A stretch of DNA of 64,000 bases. Source: Bacillus sp. AFS073361 (lineage in GTDB: Bacteria > Bacillota > Bacilli > Bacillales > Cytobacillaceae). Under the pieces are notes generated by a model. It saw nothing but the letters and a program-made list of their open reading frames with translations, ran no database searches and was not told the DNA's origin. The stretch is from positions 194,351 to 258,350 of the forward strand of contig NZ_NUZU01000039.1 of NCBI RefSeq assembly GCF_002567005.1, read 5' to 3'. A program made the translations under genes and the position numbers. Shown one piece after another: positions 17,595 to 27,101 of the stretch. Position 1 is the first letter of the stretch, and every line of letters begins with the position of its first letter.

Positions 17595-19082
17595 TTAAAG
17601 CCATATATCCTTTAATGTCCATGATTCTAATTTAATTAATTTGGCTGCTCCTCCCTCACTAAATAATTCTACAGAAGTACTTAACGGGTCAGGATAAATG
17701 CGTGATGTCATTACTGTTTCTCCATTATTTACAAACAACTCCAATGATGACCTGTCAATAAATAGGTGGAGTTTAATAGATTCATGGTTTCCAGGTACAA
17801 CGCTTGTTCTTATTCCGCCTTCTCCTTTACCCGAGTAATTGCGGTCAACACAAATTTTATCTTCTTTTACATCATATATTACAGAAGTTTTTTCTCGCCC
17901 ATCCTGGGAACATCGAACACGGATACCAAACTTTTCAGCAGAACATTCCTTCAGAGAAAACTCAGCAATAATTTCTAGGCATTCACCCTGAATTTGTTTC
18001 AAAATTATTTTCTCTGAAATGGTGGTTTCTGGTACATAAATGTATTCATTCCGTATCTTCAGCAACTCTTCAATAGGGACCATAGATAAGTTGCCATTTT
18101 CATTGAATTTCAATTCACGAGGGATGGTCAATGCTCCTGCCCAACCGTGCTCTTGCTCGGGCATATGTGATTCCCACATATCCATCCAACCAATCACAAT
18201 TCTTCTTCCTTTGTCATCTAGAAAAGATTGACCTGCATAAAAATCGAACCCTTTATCCAATTCCAAAAATTCACCGTGAGAGAATTTCTTAGAATTATAA
18301 TCAAACTCCCCAATTAAACAACCATTTTGGTATAAGTTCTGGTATTGATCTCCCTCAGGTTCAACTCCCTGTGGTGAAAAGAGAAGAATATGTTTTCCGT
18401 CCAATTCAATGAAATCAGGACATTCAAACATATAACCAAGTTTGCCTGTACTCTCTGCTAAGACACCTTGATATTCCCAAGAAATTAAATCGTTAGATTC
18501 ATATAAAACGACTCTTCCGAGGTTATCCTTTTGACTTCCGATTACCATATACCATTTATCCTCTTGCTTCCAGACCTTTGGATCACGAAAATGGGGCGAG
18601 CCTTCGCTAGGAGGTTCCGCAATCACAGGATTGCTTGAATGTTTTTCAAAATGGACACCATCGATACTTTCCGCAATGCACTGATATTCGATAAATTCAT
18701 CTGTTTCCTCGTTCAAGGTAACGTGGCCAGTGTAAATCAATGTTAATTTTCCATTATTGTCAACTGCACTGCCGGAAAAACATCCACTTTTGTCATACTC
18801 TTCACCTGGGGCCAATGCTATCGGGAGATGCTCCCAATACACCAAGTCCTTACTTTTCACATGTCCCCAGTGAATCGGACCGCCTTTTGCGCTGTATGGA
18901 TGATGCTGGAAGAACACGTGGTACTCCCCGTTCCACTGAATTACTCCATTAGGGTCATTAATCCAGTTTGCTGGAGCCATAATATGATAGCCAAGGCGAA
19001 ATGGAGTATTTTTTACGTTTTTACTTGCCTCCTGAATAGTAGCCTGTGCTTTTGCCAAACGTTGTTGATGTTCCTGTACCAT
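17595..19082 (-). CDS. GH32 sucrose / sucrose-6-phosphate hydrolase
   Basis: A 495-residue GH32 beta-fructosidase without signal peptide, so cytoplasmic. The nucleophile motif NWINDPNG is near residue 37, the FRDPK transition-state motif near 165 and the acid/base motif ECPDFIEL near 220; a C-terminal beta-sandwich contains FIDRSSLELFVNNGE. It would split sucrose (or sucrose phosphate) to glucose and fructose. Next to an alpha-galactosidase it completes raffinose breakdown: galactose is removed first and the sucrose left is hydrolysed here. No sucrose PTS is encoded nearby, so free sucrose is more likely than sucrose-6-phosphate. Confidence 0.9.
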   Translation of the reverse strand: MVQEHQQRLAKAQATIQEASKNVKNTPFRLGYHIMAPANWINDPNGVIQWNGEYHVFFQHHPYSAKGGPIHWGHVKSKDLVYWEHLPIALAPGEEYDKSGCFSGSAVDNNGKLTLIYTGHVTLNEETDEFIEYQCIAESIDGVHFEKHSSNPVIAEPPSEGSPHFRDPKVWKQEDKWYMVIGSQKDNLGRVVLYESNDLISWEYQGVLAESTGKLGYMFECPDFIELDGKHILLFSPQGVEPEGDQYQNLYQNGCLIGEFDYNSKKFSHGEFLELDKGFDFYAGQSFLDDKGRRIVIGWMDMWESHMPEQEHGWAGALTIPRELKFNENGNLSMVPIEELLKIRNEYIYVPETTISEKIILKQIQGECLEIIAEFSLKECSAEKFGIRVRCSQDGREKTSVIYDVKEDKICVDRNYSGKGEGGIRTSVVPGNHESIKLHLFIDRSSLELFVNNGETVMTSRIYPDPLSTSVELFSEGGAAKLIKLESWTLKDIWL

Positions 19083-19111
19083 GAATATCCCTCACTTTTT
19101 TATCAGCAAAA

Positions 19112-19156
19112 AGAAAAACGATGAAGCGATTAAATTCAATTGCTTTTCATCGTTAT
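19112..19156 (-). terminator. Intercistronic hairpin/terminator between GH36 and GH32 genes
   Basis: The arms AACGATGAA and TTCATCGTT lie about 20 nt apart, and the minus-strand stem is followed by TTTTTC. It could end or attenuate the transcript after the alpha-galactosidase gene, making GH32-SemiSWEET expression lower or separate. Confidence 0.7.
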
Positions 19157-19178
19157 CTTTTACTAGTCATCTATTATT

Positions 19179-21368
19179 CTATAACTCCTTCAAATGCCAA
19201 ACAAAGCTTTGGAAGTCTCCCTTTATTTCTACCGGTATAGAGAGTCCAACATAAGAAAGTTCATCCCCGCCAAATACCTTTTCACTACCGACAACTTGAT
19301 ATTGTTTCGTAATATCGATTCCCTTCAGTCTTAATACTGTTGTTGGTGCAGCTGGCTCAGCCAAAACCCGGAAATAGTATACGATTGCTTCTGTCTTGTC
19401 CTTAGTCGTGAAAAGCCATGCCGTTTCATTTCCATCAAAAGGACTTTGCAATCGATAAAAATCACCAAACTGAATTAATTGGCGAATTTCCTTATAGTGG
19501 GAAATTTGCTTTTTGACGATTTCCTTTTCATCTTCAGTTAGTTTGGTTAAATCAAGCTCATAGCCTAAATTTCCAGACATTGCAACATCTCCGCGCATTT
19601 CTAAAGAAGGACTTCGATGAACCTGATGGTTTGGTACCGCCGATACATGTGCACCTATGGTAACGATCGGGTAAACAAGACTCGTGCCGTATTGAATCTT
19701 TAGCCGTGAGACTGCATCTGTATTGTCACTTGTCCATGTTTGCGGCATGTAATAGAGCATTCCCGGATCAAATCTGCCTCCTCCACCCGAGCAGCTTTCA
19801 AATAAAACATGCGGGAAGGAAGAAGTGATAGATTCCATCACTTTATATAATCCCAGCATATAACGGTGCGCTGTCTCTCTTTGTCTTTCAGGAGGAAGAG
19901 CAGCCGAACCGATTTCGGTCATATGGCGGTTCATATCCCATTTCACATAGGAAATTGGTACACTTGCTAAAATATTACTAATTCTTTTAATCATTTCATA
20001 GCAAACATCTTCCCTTGAAAAATCCAATATTAGCTGATTACGGCTCTCCGAACGATTTCGTCCAGGTACATGCAAGCACCAATCTGGATGTTCTCGGTAT
20101 AGATCGCTATCAACAGAAATCATCTCCGGTTCAAACCAAAGCCCAAAATCCATTCCCATTTCTTTGACCCGAAGAGCGAGATTATCCAAGCCTTCGGGCA
20201 GCTTTTGGCGATCCACGAACCAATCACCTAACGAAGTAGTATCATTGTTTCTCTTGCCAAACCATCCGTCATCTAAGACAAATAATTCAATCCCTAATTC
20301 ACGGCCAACTTCGGCAATATCCATAATCTTTTCAGCAGTAAAATCAAAATAAGTTGCTTCCCAGTTGTTTACTAAAACAGGTCGCTCTTTATCCCGGAAA
20401 ACGCCTCTTACAAGGCGGGAACCGTACAACTCATGAAAGGTTCTTGACATACTTCCGAGACCTTCTGATGAATACACCATAACAGCTTCCGGTGTTTGAA
20501 AATCTTCACCTGGTGCAAGCTTCCAGCTAAAATCAAAAGGATTTATTCCCATTGTGACTCTTGTATTATTAAATTGGTCCACTTCCACCTGTGCAAGGAA
20601 ATTACCGCTGTACACAAAGTTAAAAGCATATACTTCGCCAGTATCTTCCGTTGTCCCTTTCCTTAATAGAGCTATAAACGGATTATGCTGATGGCTGCTT
20701 GCCCCTCTTGTGCTTTCAACGGACTGGATGCCATGACGCAACTGCTGCCTTTCAATATGCCTTTCCTTTACATGCGCTCCATGCAGATGTAAAAACTCAA
20801 AATCGGCATCCCTAAAATCAACGCTAAGACTTTGAGCACTTAACAGCTTTAATGACTCTGCTCCATCATTAATAAATCGTACCGAACGCGTAATGGCATT
20901 AAGTTGCTCGAAAACGGTATAGCTTAAGATCACTTTTAAGCCGATGAAGCTATCCTCCATAGTAATTTCAAGCGTTTCTGCCTCATCCTCGTCTTCAACA
21001 TATGTCGCAGGAAGCCCATCTAACGGAGCCTTTCCTTTAAAAATCGTATGGGACGCATACCTTAAATCCGATACAGTTGAACCATTGTCTAACTGCACTT
21101 GATATGCTGGTTTCCGATAATCGGTATTCCCATACTGCGGATATTCCTGAGGAAGAGTATCTAATGAAAAGGTTCTGTCTTCTTTATACGGATTTCCAGA
21201 GAAACCACGGTCTAAAAGCTGTAATGGATTTGAATGACGATATTTGTTTATTTTTTTACCCCAGTATAGATGAAGCAAGTATCCGTCACGAACAATTTCC
21301 ATTACATAACTAGTATCTTTTGCCTGCAAATGAAAGGTTTTATTTTTAGAATCAAATTGAATTCCCAT
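19179..21368 (-). CDS. GH36 alpha-galactosidase
   Basis: A cytoplasmic retaining alpha-galactosidase of about 729 residues that releases galactose from melibiose, raffinose and stachyose. Domain order: N-terminal beta-supersandwich; (beta/alpha)8 barrel with VLDDGWFGKRN (near 360), YVKWDMNRH with the nucleophile Asp (near 475) and TSDNTDA with the acid/base Asp (near 545); short C-terminal beta domain. LFESCSGGGGRFDPG lies between the two catalytic residues as usual. The ATG at 21368 follows TTAGGAG; four codons of upstream open frame start at TTG and are ignored. B. subtilis uses an unrelated GH4 enzyme (MelA) at this place in its msm operon. Confidence 0.93.
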   Translation of the reverse strand: MGIQFDSKNKTFHLQAKDTSYVMEIVRDGYLLHLYWGKKINKYRHSNPLQLLDRGFSGNPYKEDRTFSLDTLPQEYPQYGNTDYRKPAYQVQLDNGSTVSDLRYASHTIFKGKAPLDGLPATYVEDEDEAETLEITMEDSFIGLKVILSYTVFEQLNAITRSVRFINDGAESLKLLSAQSLSVDFRDADFEFLHLHGAHVKERHIERQQLRHGIQSVESTRGASSHQHNPFIALLRKGTTEDTGEVYAFNFVYSGNFLAQVEVDQFNNTRVTMGINPFDFSWKLAPGEDFQTPEAVMVYSSEGLGSMSRTFHELYGSRLVRGVFRDKERPVLVNNWEATYFDFTAEKIMDIAEVGRELGIELFVLDDGWFGKRNNDTTSLGDWFVDRQKLPEGLDNLALRVKEMGMDFGLWFEPEMISVDSDLYREHPDWCLHVPGRNRSESRNQLILDFSREDVCYEMIKRISNILASVPISYVKWDMNRHMTEIGSAALPPERQRETAHRYMLGLYKVMESITSSFPHVLFESCSGGGGRFDPGMLYYMPQTWTSDNTDAVSRLKIQYGTSLVYPIVTIGAHVSAVPNHQVHRSPSLEMRGDVAMSGNLGYELDLTKLTEDEKEIVKKQISHYKEIRQLIQFGDFYRLQSPFDGNETAWLFTTKDKTEAIVYYFRVLAEPAAPTTVLRLKGIDITKQYQVVGSEKVFGGDELSYVGLSIPVEIKGDFQSFVWHLKEL

Positions 21369-21393
21369 AAAAAAATACAACTCCTAAGGTGTT

Positions 21394-22215
21394 CTATTTA
21401 ATAGCACCCTTTACAACCCCGCCAATTATCCATTTTTGTGCAAAGATATACACAATCACCATTGGTGAAAGGGCTAATAAGTAAGATGCGAACGCTAAGT
21501 TAAAGTCAGTGCCAAACTCAGACTGAAATATATATTGAACTAATGGAAGTGTTGCATCAGCCGGATCATTCAAGATAATCAACGGCAGCATAAAGTCGTT
21601 CCAAGCCCATAAACATGTTAAAATTCCAACCGTTGCATTAATTGGAGTTAATAGCGGGAAAATCACTTTCCAAAATACTCCCCATGTACCGCAACCGTCT
21701 ACGATAGCTGCTTCCTCTAGTTCCTTGGGAATCGAGCGGATGTAACCTGCGTAAATAAAGATATTTAATGCAGCTCCATAGACTATATATAAAAAGATTA
21801 GTCCACCTTGGTTATCCATGCCAAAAGCTGCGGTCTGTTTTACTAGCGGAAGCATAATAATCGGAAATGGGATAAACATAGCACTGACAAAATAGTAGTA
21901 CAGTCCTTTAAAAAATTTCTTATCCATATTTCTCGCAATCGCATAAGCGACCATTGAATTTGTTAAGATTGTAAAAACCACCGTAACAACCGTAATCAAG
22001 GCACTATTTTTGAAGGCGGCAAAAAAGTTGGTCGCTTCGATAGCCTTGCTAAAATTCTCAAAATGAAGGCCTGTTGGAAGAGAAAGTACCGATTGCGCCA
22101 TCTCGTCCGGTGTTTTTAATGCAATGGAAACGGCAATATACAACGGGAAAAGTATGAATAACGACCCTAAAGCGATTAAAATGGTAACGGGCCAGTTCGT
22201 TTTTTGTCTCAACAT
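21394..22215 (-). CDS. Sugar ABC transporter permease, MalG type
   Basis: A 273-residue permease with six hydrophobic helices and the ATPase-coupling EAA loop ELEEAAIVDGCGTWGVFWKVIFPL near residue 190. It pairs with the upstream MalF-type permease and the lipoprotein to import alpha-galactosides. It overlaps the upstream permease gene by one base. The B. subtilis msm equivalent at this position is AmyC (MelC). No ATPase gene is in the cluster. Confidence 0.9.
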   Translation of the reverse strand: MLRQKTNWPVTILIALGSLFILFPLYIAVSIALKTPDEMAQSVLSLPTGLHFENFSKAIEATNFFAAFKNSALITVVTVVFTILTNSMVAYAIARNMDKKFFKGLYYYFVSAMFIPFPIIMLPLVKQTAAFGMDNQGGLIFLYIVYGAALNIFIYAGYIRSIPKELEEAAIVDGCGTWGVFWKVIFPLLTPINATVGILTCLWAWNDFMLPLIILNDPADATLPLVQYIFQSEFGTDFNLAFASYLLALSPMVIVYIFAQKWIIGGVVKGAIK

Positions 22216-23153
22216 TACATATCCATCTCCCTTTTTTGAAGTACCTTAATTTGAATTACAGAGATGACAACAATCACAATAAAGTAGATAACGGAGTTGG
22301 CTGATTGGTAGGCGAACTCTCCCCCCTGAAATCCACCTTTATAAATTAATAGCGAAATCGATTCCGTCGCACGGCCTGGTCCGCCACCTGTTAAAGCAAC
22401 AATCTGGTCAAAGACCATAAGGAAGTTTTTCATCGACAGTACCATATTGATAGTAAAGAATGGCGCAATCATCGGGAAAGTAATTTTCCAGAATTCCTGC
22501 CATTTATTGGCTCCATCAAGGCTCGATGCTTCATATAGTTCAGATGGAACGGTTTGCAAACCTGATAAATATAAAATCACATTGAATGCACATGCCTGCC
22601 ATACCGCTACAATGACGATTCCTAACCAGGCAAACTTCTCACTGCCTAAAATATTGATAGAAAGGAACCCAATATCTAACTTATCTCCTAAATTTGGGAT
22701 GACATTTGAAAAAATAAAATTGAAAATAAACCCTACAATTAATACTCCGAGCACATTAGGTAAGAAGTATGTTGCTCGAAAAAAGTTCTTTCCTTTAATT
22801 TTTGCGTTTAATCCTATCGCGATCAAGAGACTTAAAACATTTACGAGAATGGTCGAAATAATTGCAAATTTAAACGTAAATAAATAAGAGTTTAGAATAT
22901 TTAGGTCTTTAAAAAGGTTTAAGTAATTTTTTATTCCAACAAAGTCGTAAGTGAAACTTAAGCCGTCCCAGTTTGTAAATGAATAATAAATGCCTTGAAG
23001 CGCTGGATAGGTATGAAAAATAGCGAAAAGAAGAAGCGCAGGCACGGTCATTAAATAAAAAGGTACGTTTTTGAGTTTCATAGTTTTCTTCTTTACTTTT
23101 TTACTAGTAGTAGGAATACTCCCATTTTTTAAGGTGAGTTCTTCTTTACTCAC
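22215..23153 (-). CDS. Sugar ABC transporter permease, MalF type
   Basis: About 312 residues with six transmembrane helices and the coupling loop ELYEASSLDGANKWQEFWKITFPM near residue 210; the N-terminal cytoplasmic segment is Lys-rich. It corresponds to AmyD (MelD) in the B. subtilis msm operon. The GTG at 23153 lies 8 nt after AAGGAG and is preferred; another in-frame GTG at 23162 is immediately against the same site. Confidence 0.9.
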   Translation of the reverse strand: MSKEELTLKNGSIPTTSKKVKKKTMKLKNVPFYLMTVPALLLFAIFHTYPALQGIYYSFTNWDGLSFTYDFVGIKNYLNLFKDLNILNSYLFTFKFAIISTILVNVLSLLIAIGLNAKIKGKNFFRATYFLPNVLGVLIVGFIFNFIFSNVIPNLGDKLDIGFLSINILGSEKFAWLGIVIVAVWQACAFNVILYLSGLQTVPSELYEASSLDGANKWQEFWKITFPMIAPFFTINMVLSMKNFLMVFDQIVALTGGGPGRATESISLLIYKGGFQGGEFAYQSANSVIYFIVIVVISVIQIKVLQKREMDM

Positions 23154-23179
23154 TTCTTTCACTCCTTTATTTATAAAGA

Positions 23180-23210
23180 TGGAGAAATTAGGATTCTCCC
23201 AATTTCTCCA
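23180..23210 (-). terminator. Intercistronic hairpin behind the binding-protein gene
   Basis: The perfect 10-bp arms TGGAGAAATT and AATTTCTCCA flank an 11-nt loop between the lipoprotein gene and the MalF-type permease gene. The minus strand carries only a short T stretch after it. Such hairpins commonly stabilise the upstream message and reduce read-through, giving excess binding protein over permease. Confidence 0.65.
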
Positions 23211-23221
23211 TGATTAAATTA

Positions 23222-24448
23222 TTATTTACGGTTGGCTACTTTTTCCCATTCAGTATCTAGGGTTTTCAAGTATTGCTTAGCATCTTTTTTCTGAGTTAAT
23301 ACTTGCAATTGTTTATCAAGGGCTACAGCAGTTGGTACATAGTGGTCAGGGAAGTCAACGACTGCACCTTTTTCAAAGCTTGCTTTTAATCCTTCTAACT
23401 CAGGTGCTTCCTGTACGATACCTTTTTTTGCTGAAAAGGCGTTTTGCTGTGTAAGGTATTCTTTCATATTTTCATCGCTTAAAAGAAATTCAATGAACTT
23501 TTTAGCTTCTTTCGGATGCTCTGTAGTCGAAGATTGAGCAAGTAATAAATCTACACCTGATACAACTTTTGAGTCACCAATTGGGTAAGGGAATACACCT
23601 ACTTCAATGTTTGGATTTGCTTTTTTAATTTCTGGAATCGCCCAAATACCTTGGAGATACATAGCAGACTCACCTTTTGCAAAGGCTACGTTTCCATCAT
23701 TATACGCTTTACCATTCTGATCTTTATGGCCATATTTGAGCAAGGTTAATAGCTTTTCAGCTGCTTCCTTGTGCCCTTCAGCAAATTTTGTATCTCCTTT
23801 ATCTAACTTTTTAAAGAAGTCATCTCCCTGTGTGTTTGCTGCCAGCACATTGTAAGCAGGTAAGGCTGTCCAAGCATCTTTAAAGGTAAAATAAAATGGA
23901 ATTTTCCCTGCAGCTTTTACTTTTTCTGCGGCCGCGATAAACTCTTCCCATGTTGTTGGTACTTCAATGCCTAATTCTTTGAAAATAGTTTTATTATAAA
24001 TTACTGCATTTGCATTTGCCGCATAGGGAATTCCATATACTTTGTCCTGTTTTGAAATATCCTTTAACATGTCAATATACGCTGGCTGAATGTCATTTAG
24101 TGCACTGTCTTTCGAAACATCTTTCAAAGCCCCTGCCTTTGAAATCTCTGCATAGGATACATCCCCGCCCATTCCAATAACATCAGGAAGATCACGTTTG
24201 GCTACCCGCGTTTTTAATACTGTTACAGAATCTGGTGGATTAGTAACAACAATATCAATATTGGGGTTTTCTTTTTCAAATTTTTTGGCTAATTCACTAA
24301 ATGTACCTTTTGCTTCAGATTTGTACTCTAAAAACTCAATCTTCACCTTTCCATTTGAACCACCTGAAGCTTCTTCCTTATTGCCACATCCCGCAAGAAC
24401 AGAAAGCGCTATCATACCAGTTGCAACTAACGAGATTGATTTTTTCAT
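23222..24448 (-). CDS. Sugar-binding lipoprotein of ABC transporter (MsmE-like)
   Basis: A family 1 solute-binding lipoprotein of about 408 residues. The signal peptide ends with lipobox LAGC (Cys near residue 21), followed by a Gly/Ser linker and two binding lobes (FEKENPNIDIVVTNPPDS, GIPYAANANAVIYNKTIF, FAKGESAMYLQGIWAI are typical). It should capture raffinose-family or other alpha-galactosides outside the cell and hand them to the two permeases. The ATG at 24448 follows GGAGGGG; an open TTG extension of five codons is rejected. It is the first transporter gene after the LacI regulator. Confidence 0.9.
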   Translation of the reverse strand: MKKSISLVATGMIALSVLAGCGNKEEASGGSNGKVKIEFLEYKSEAKGTFSELAKKFEKENPNIDIVVTNPPDSVTVLKTRVAKRDLPDVIGMGGDVSYAEISKAGALKDVSKDSALNDIQPAYIDMLKDISKQDKVYGIPYAANANAVIYNKTIFKELGIEVPTTWEEFIAAAEKVKAAGKIPFYFTFKDAWTALPAYNVLAANTQGDDFFKKLDKGDTKFAEGHKEAAEKLLTLLKYGHKDQNGKAYNDGNVAFAKGESAMYLQGIWAIPEIKKANPNIEVGVFPYPIGDSKVVSGVDLLLAQSSTTEHPKEAKKFIEFLLSDENMKEYLTQQNAFSAKKGIVQEAPELEGLKASFEKGAVVDFPDHYVPTAVALDKQLQVLTQKKDAKQYLKTLDTEWEKVANRK

Positions 24449-24551
24449 AGAAAACCCCTCCAAATTTTAAAAATTTTTTATTTATAAATGAACTCGGGTG
24501 TGAATACAAATAGCTATTTATAACCTCACCAAATCCATTTGTATAACACTT

Positions 24552-25616
<1,065 letters not shown>

Positions 25617-25628
25617 CTTTATATTAAT

Positions 25629-25657
25629 AATATAACAGATAATACGCTTTCATACAA
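25629..25657 (-). promoter_or_regulatory. Sigma-A promoter of the raffinose operon
   Basis: On the minus strand TTGTAT (25652-25657) and TATATT (25629-25634) are separated by exactly 17 bp. The spacer region contains TGAAAGCG, the left half of a CcpA cre site, so catabolite repression is possible. The start point would fall about 6 bp upstream of operator 1. Confidence 0.7.
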
Positions 25658-25703
25658 TAGATTTTTAAATTATTTCAATAATACAGTAATATTTACTATA
25701 TGT

Positions 25704-25722
25704 TTTAGTTACGTTTACTAAA
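25704..25722. promoter_or_regulatory. Operator 2 of the raffinose-operon LacI regulator
   Basis: TTTAGTTACGTTTACTAAA is a second 19-bp dyad matching operator 1 at 16 of 19 positions. Its centre is 106 bp from that of operator 1, close to ten helical turns, and it lies upstream of the -35. The pair could be bridged by a repressor tetramer or by two dimers. Confidence 0.7.
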
Positions 25723-25950
25723 TAAATTACAAAAAAGAGTAAAGATAACTGTGATTTGTAGTTATCTTTACTTCCTACTGTTTACTATTAGAAAAAATAT
25801 ATCATTCAAAAGACTTTCTTTTATTCAGTTTAGGTCTGGTGGTTTGCATGGTGCACATAAAACAATCCTGGGCAGCTTTTTCACCTCAATCACTACAAAA
25901 ACTCGGATGTAATATCCCCATTGAGGGATCTGTTGTTTTTATAAGCCCAA

Positions 25951-25993
25951 AAAAGAGAGTCAAAAAGTTCCCACTTTTCGACTCTCTTTTTAC
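25951..25993 (-). terminator. Terminator after glycerophosphodiesterase gene
   Basis: AAAAGAGAGTC and GACTCTCTTTT form an 11-bp stem with T/A runs on both sides, starting about 10 bp past the glpQ stop. It separates glpQ from the raffinose promoter region. The stretch from here back to 25722 shows nothing else that I can recognise. Confidence 0.88.
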
Positions 25994-26002
25994 ATTGGTT
26001 TT

Positions 26003-26830
26003 CTAGTTCCTAGGATCCACAAAATCAGGATAATCTGTTATAATTCCATCTACATTCATTTTTAAGAGAAATTCTGCAGCTTCATGACTGCGCACAGTCC
26101 AGGATTGTATTTTCATACCGTTTGCGTGTACTTGCTTGACTAATTCTTCCGTTACAATTCCGTAGCTTGGGTTAAAGTAATCAGCGTATGCAGCAAATTC
26201 CTTTAATGATTGTTCAGATGTGTCCGCTCTATTCGACGTAAGGACACCAATCGGTACTTTAGGCAACAGGCTATTTATTTTTTTCATGGATTCAAAATTA
26301 AAGGATTGAATAATGATTTTTTCATTTTGCGGTTTATTCAAGTTACGGTCTTTTAATTCTTGGGCTACCATTTCTTCAATTCCAGGATAGAGTTCAGGTG
26401 CCTTCAATTCTATTAAAATACCAATCTTCCCATGATAGCGGTCAAGAATTTCATCAAATGCAGGAATCTTTTCCCCTTTAAATTGTTCCCCTTTCCAGCT
26501 GCCTGCATCAAGACTTCTGATCTGGTCAAATGTTAAGTCTTTAACATACCCTGTACCATCTGTTGTTCTATCAACCTTTGTATCATGAATGATGACCAAT
26601 TTCCCATCCTTGCTTCTTTGAACATCAATTTCAATATAATCTGCTTTCATGTCTACCCCTTTATCAAAAGCAGCAATGGTGTTTTCAGGCGCATAACCTG
26701 ATGCTCCGCGATGGGCAACGGTATCCATTTTTCGTAACTCCCCAGTTGTTTCGGCAGCAAAAGCCTGCTGAAACGGACTAAATAATAAAGTAAAAGCAAG
26801 GCCCGTCCCCAATAACATTGTTTTTTTCAT
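26003..26830 (-). CDS. glpQ: Secreted glycerophosphodiester phosphodiesterase
   Basis: A 275-residue GDPD-family enzyme that cleaves glycerophosphodiesters (deacylated phospholipids or teichoic acid fragments) to glycerol-3-phosphate. The signal peptide runs to AFAAE (residues 1-26) with no lipobox, so the product is exported. Active-site motifs are VAHRGASGYAPENTIAAF (near 38), DYIEIDVQRSKDGKLVIIHD (near 59) and IELKAPELYPG (near 140); the C terminus has the typical GMKIQSWTVRS. Single-gene unit. Whether it also uses teichoic acid, as B. subtilis GlpQ does, cannot be told from sequence alone. Confidence 0.92.
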   Translation of the reverse strand: MKKTMLLGTGLAFTLLFSPFQQAFAAETTGELRKMDTVAHRGASGYAPENTIAAFDKGVDMKADYIEIDVQRSKDGKLVIIHDTKVDRTTDGTGYVKDLTFDQIRSLDAGSWKGEQFKGEKIPAFDEILDRYHGKIGILIELKAPELYPGIEEMVAQELKDRNLNKPQNEKIIIQSFNFESMKKINSLLPKVPIGVLTSNRADTSEQSLKEFAAYADYFNPSYGIVTEELVKQVHANGMKIQSWTVRSHEAAEFLLKMNVDGIITDYPDFVDPRN

Positions 26831-27000
26831 TTTTCCTCATCTCCCTTTTGTATGTTTATTACATAGAAAATTGTATGAGAAAAATGTTAAGTCACTATGG
26901 TAATCTCATATAGTCATTATTAATATTATGTAAAAAAGTATAGGTACTTGTTCATTCCTTATTTTACAAAAAAGACATTCTATTTCCTTTTGCCAAAATT

Positions 27001-27034
27001 AAAAAAGCAGAAACCGGATATCGGCCCTGCTCCA
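27001..27034 (-). terminator. Terminator after GH13 alpha-glucosidase
   Basis: The minus strand has AGCAG (27027-27031) and CTGCT (27006-27010) with inner CCGATATCCGG pairing, followed by TTTTTT. The stem shares the string AAAAAAGCAGAAACCGGA with the terminator at 53561-53593. The rest of the 26831-27101 gap holds only the promoter side of glpQ. Confidence 0.8.
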
Positions 27035-27101
27035 TTCTAGTATAAATACGCTGTTCAATATACATTCAAGGGTGGCAAGCAGCCTTTTCCCCTCTAATCC
27101 A

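Noticed and set aside
26831..26950. PhoP boxes upstream of glpQ
   Set aside because: One TTAACA is present, but there is no convincing series of repeats at 11-bp spacing.
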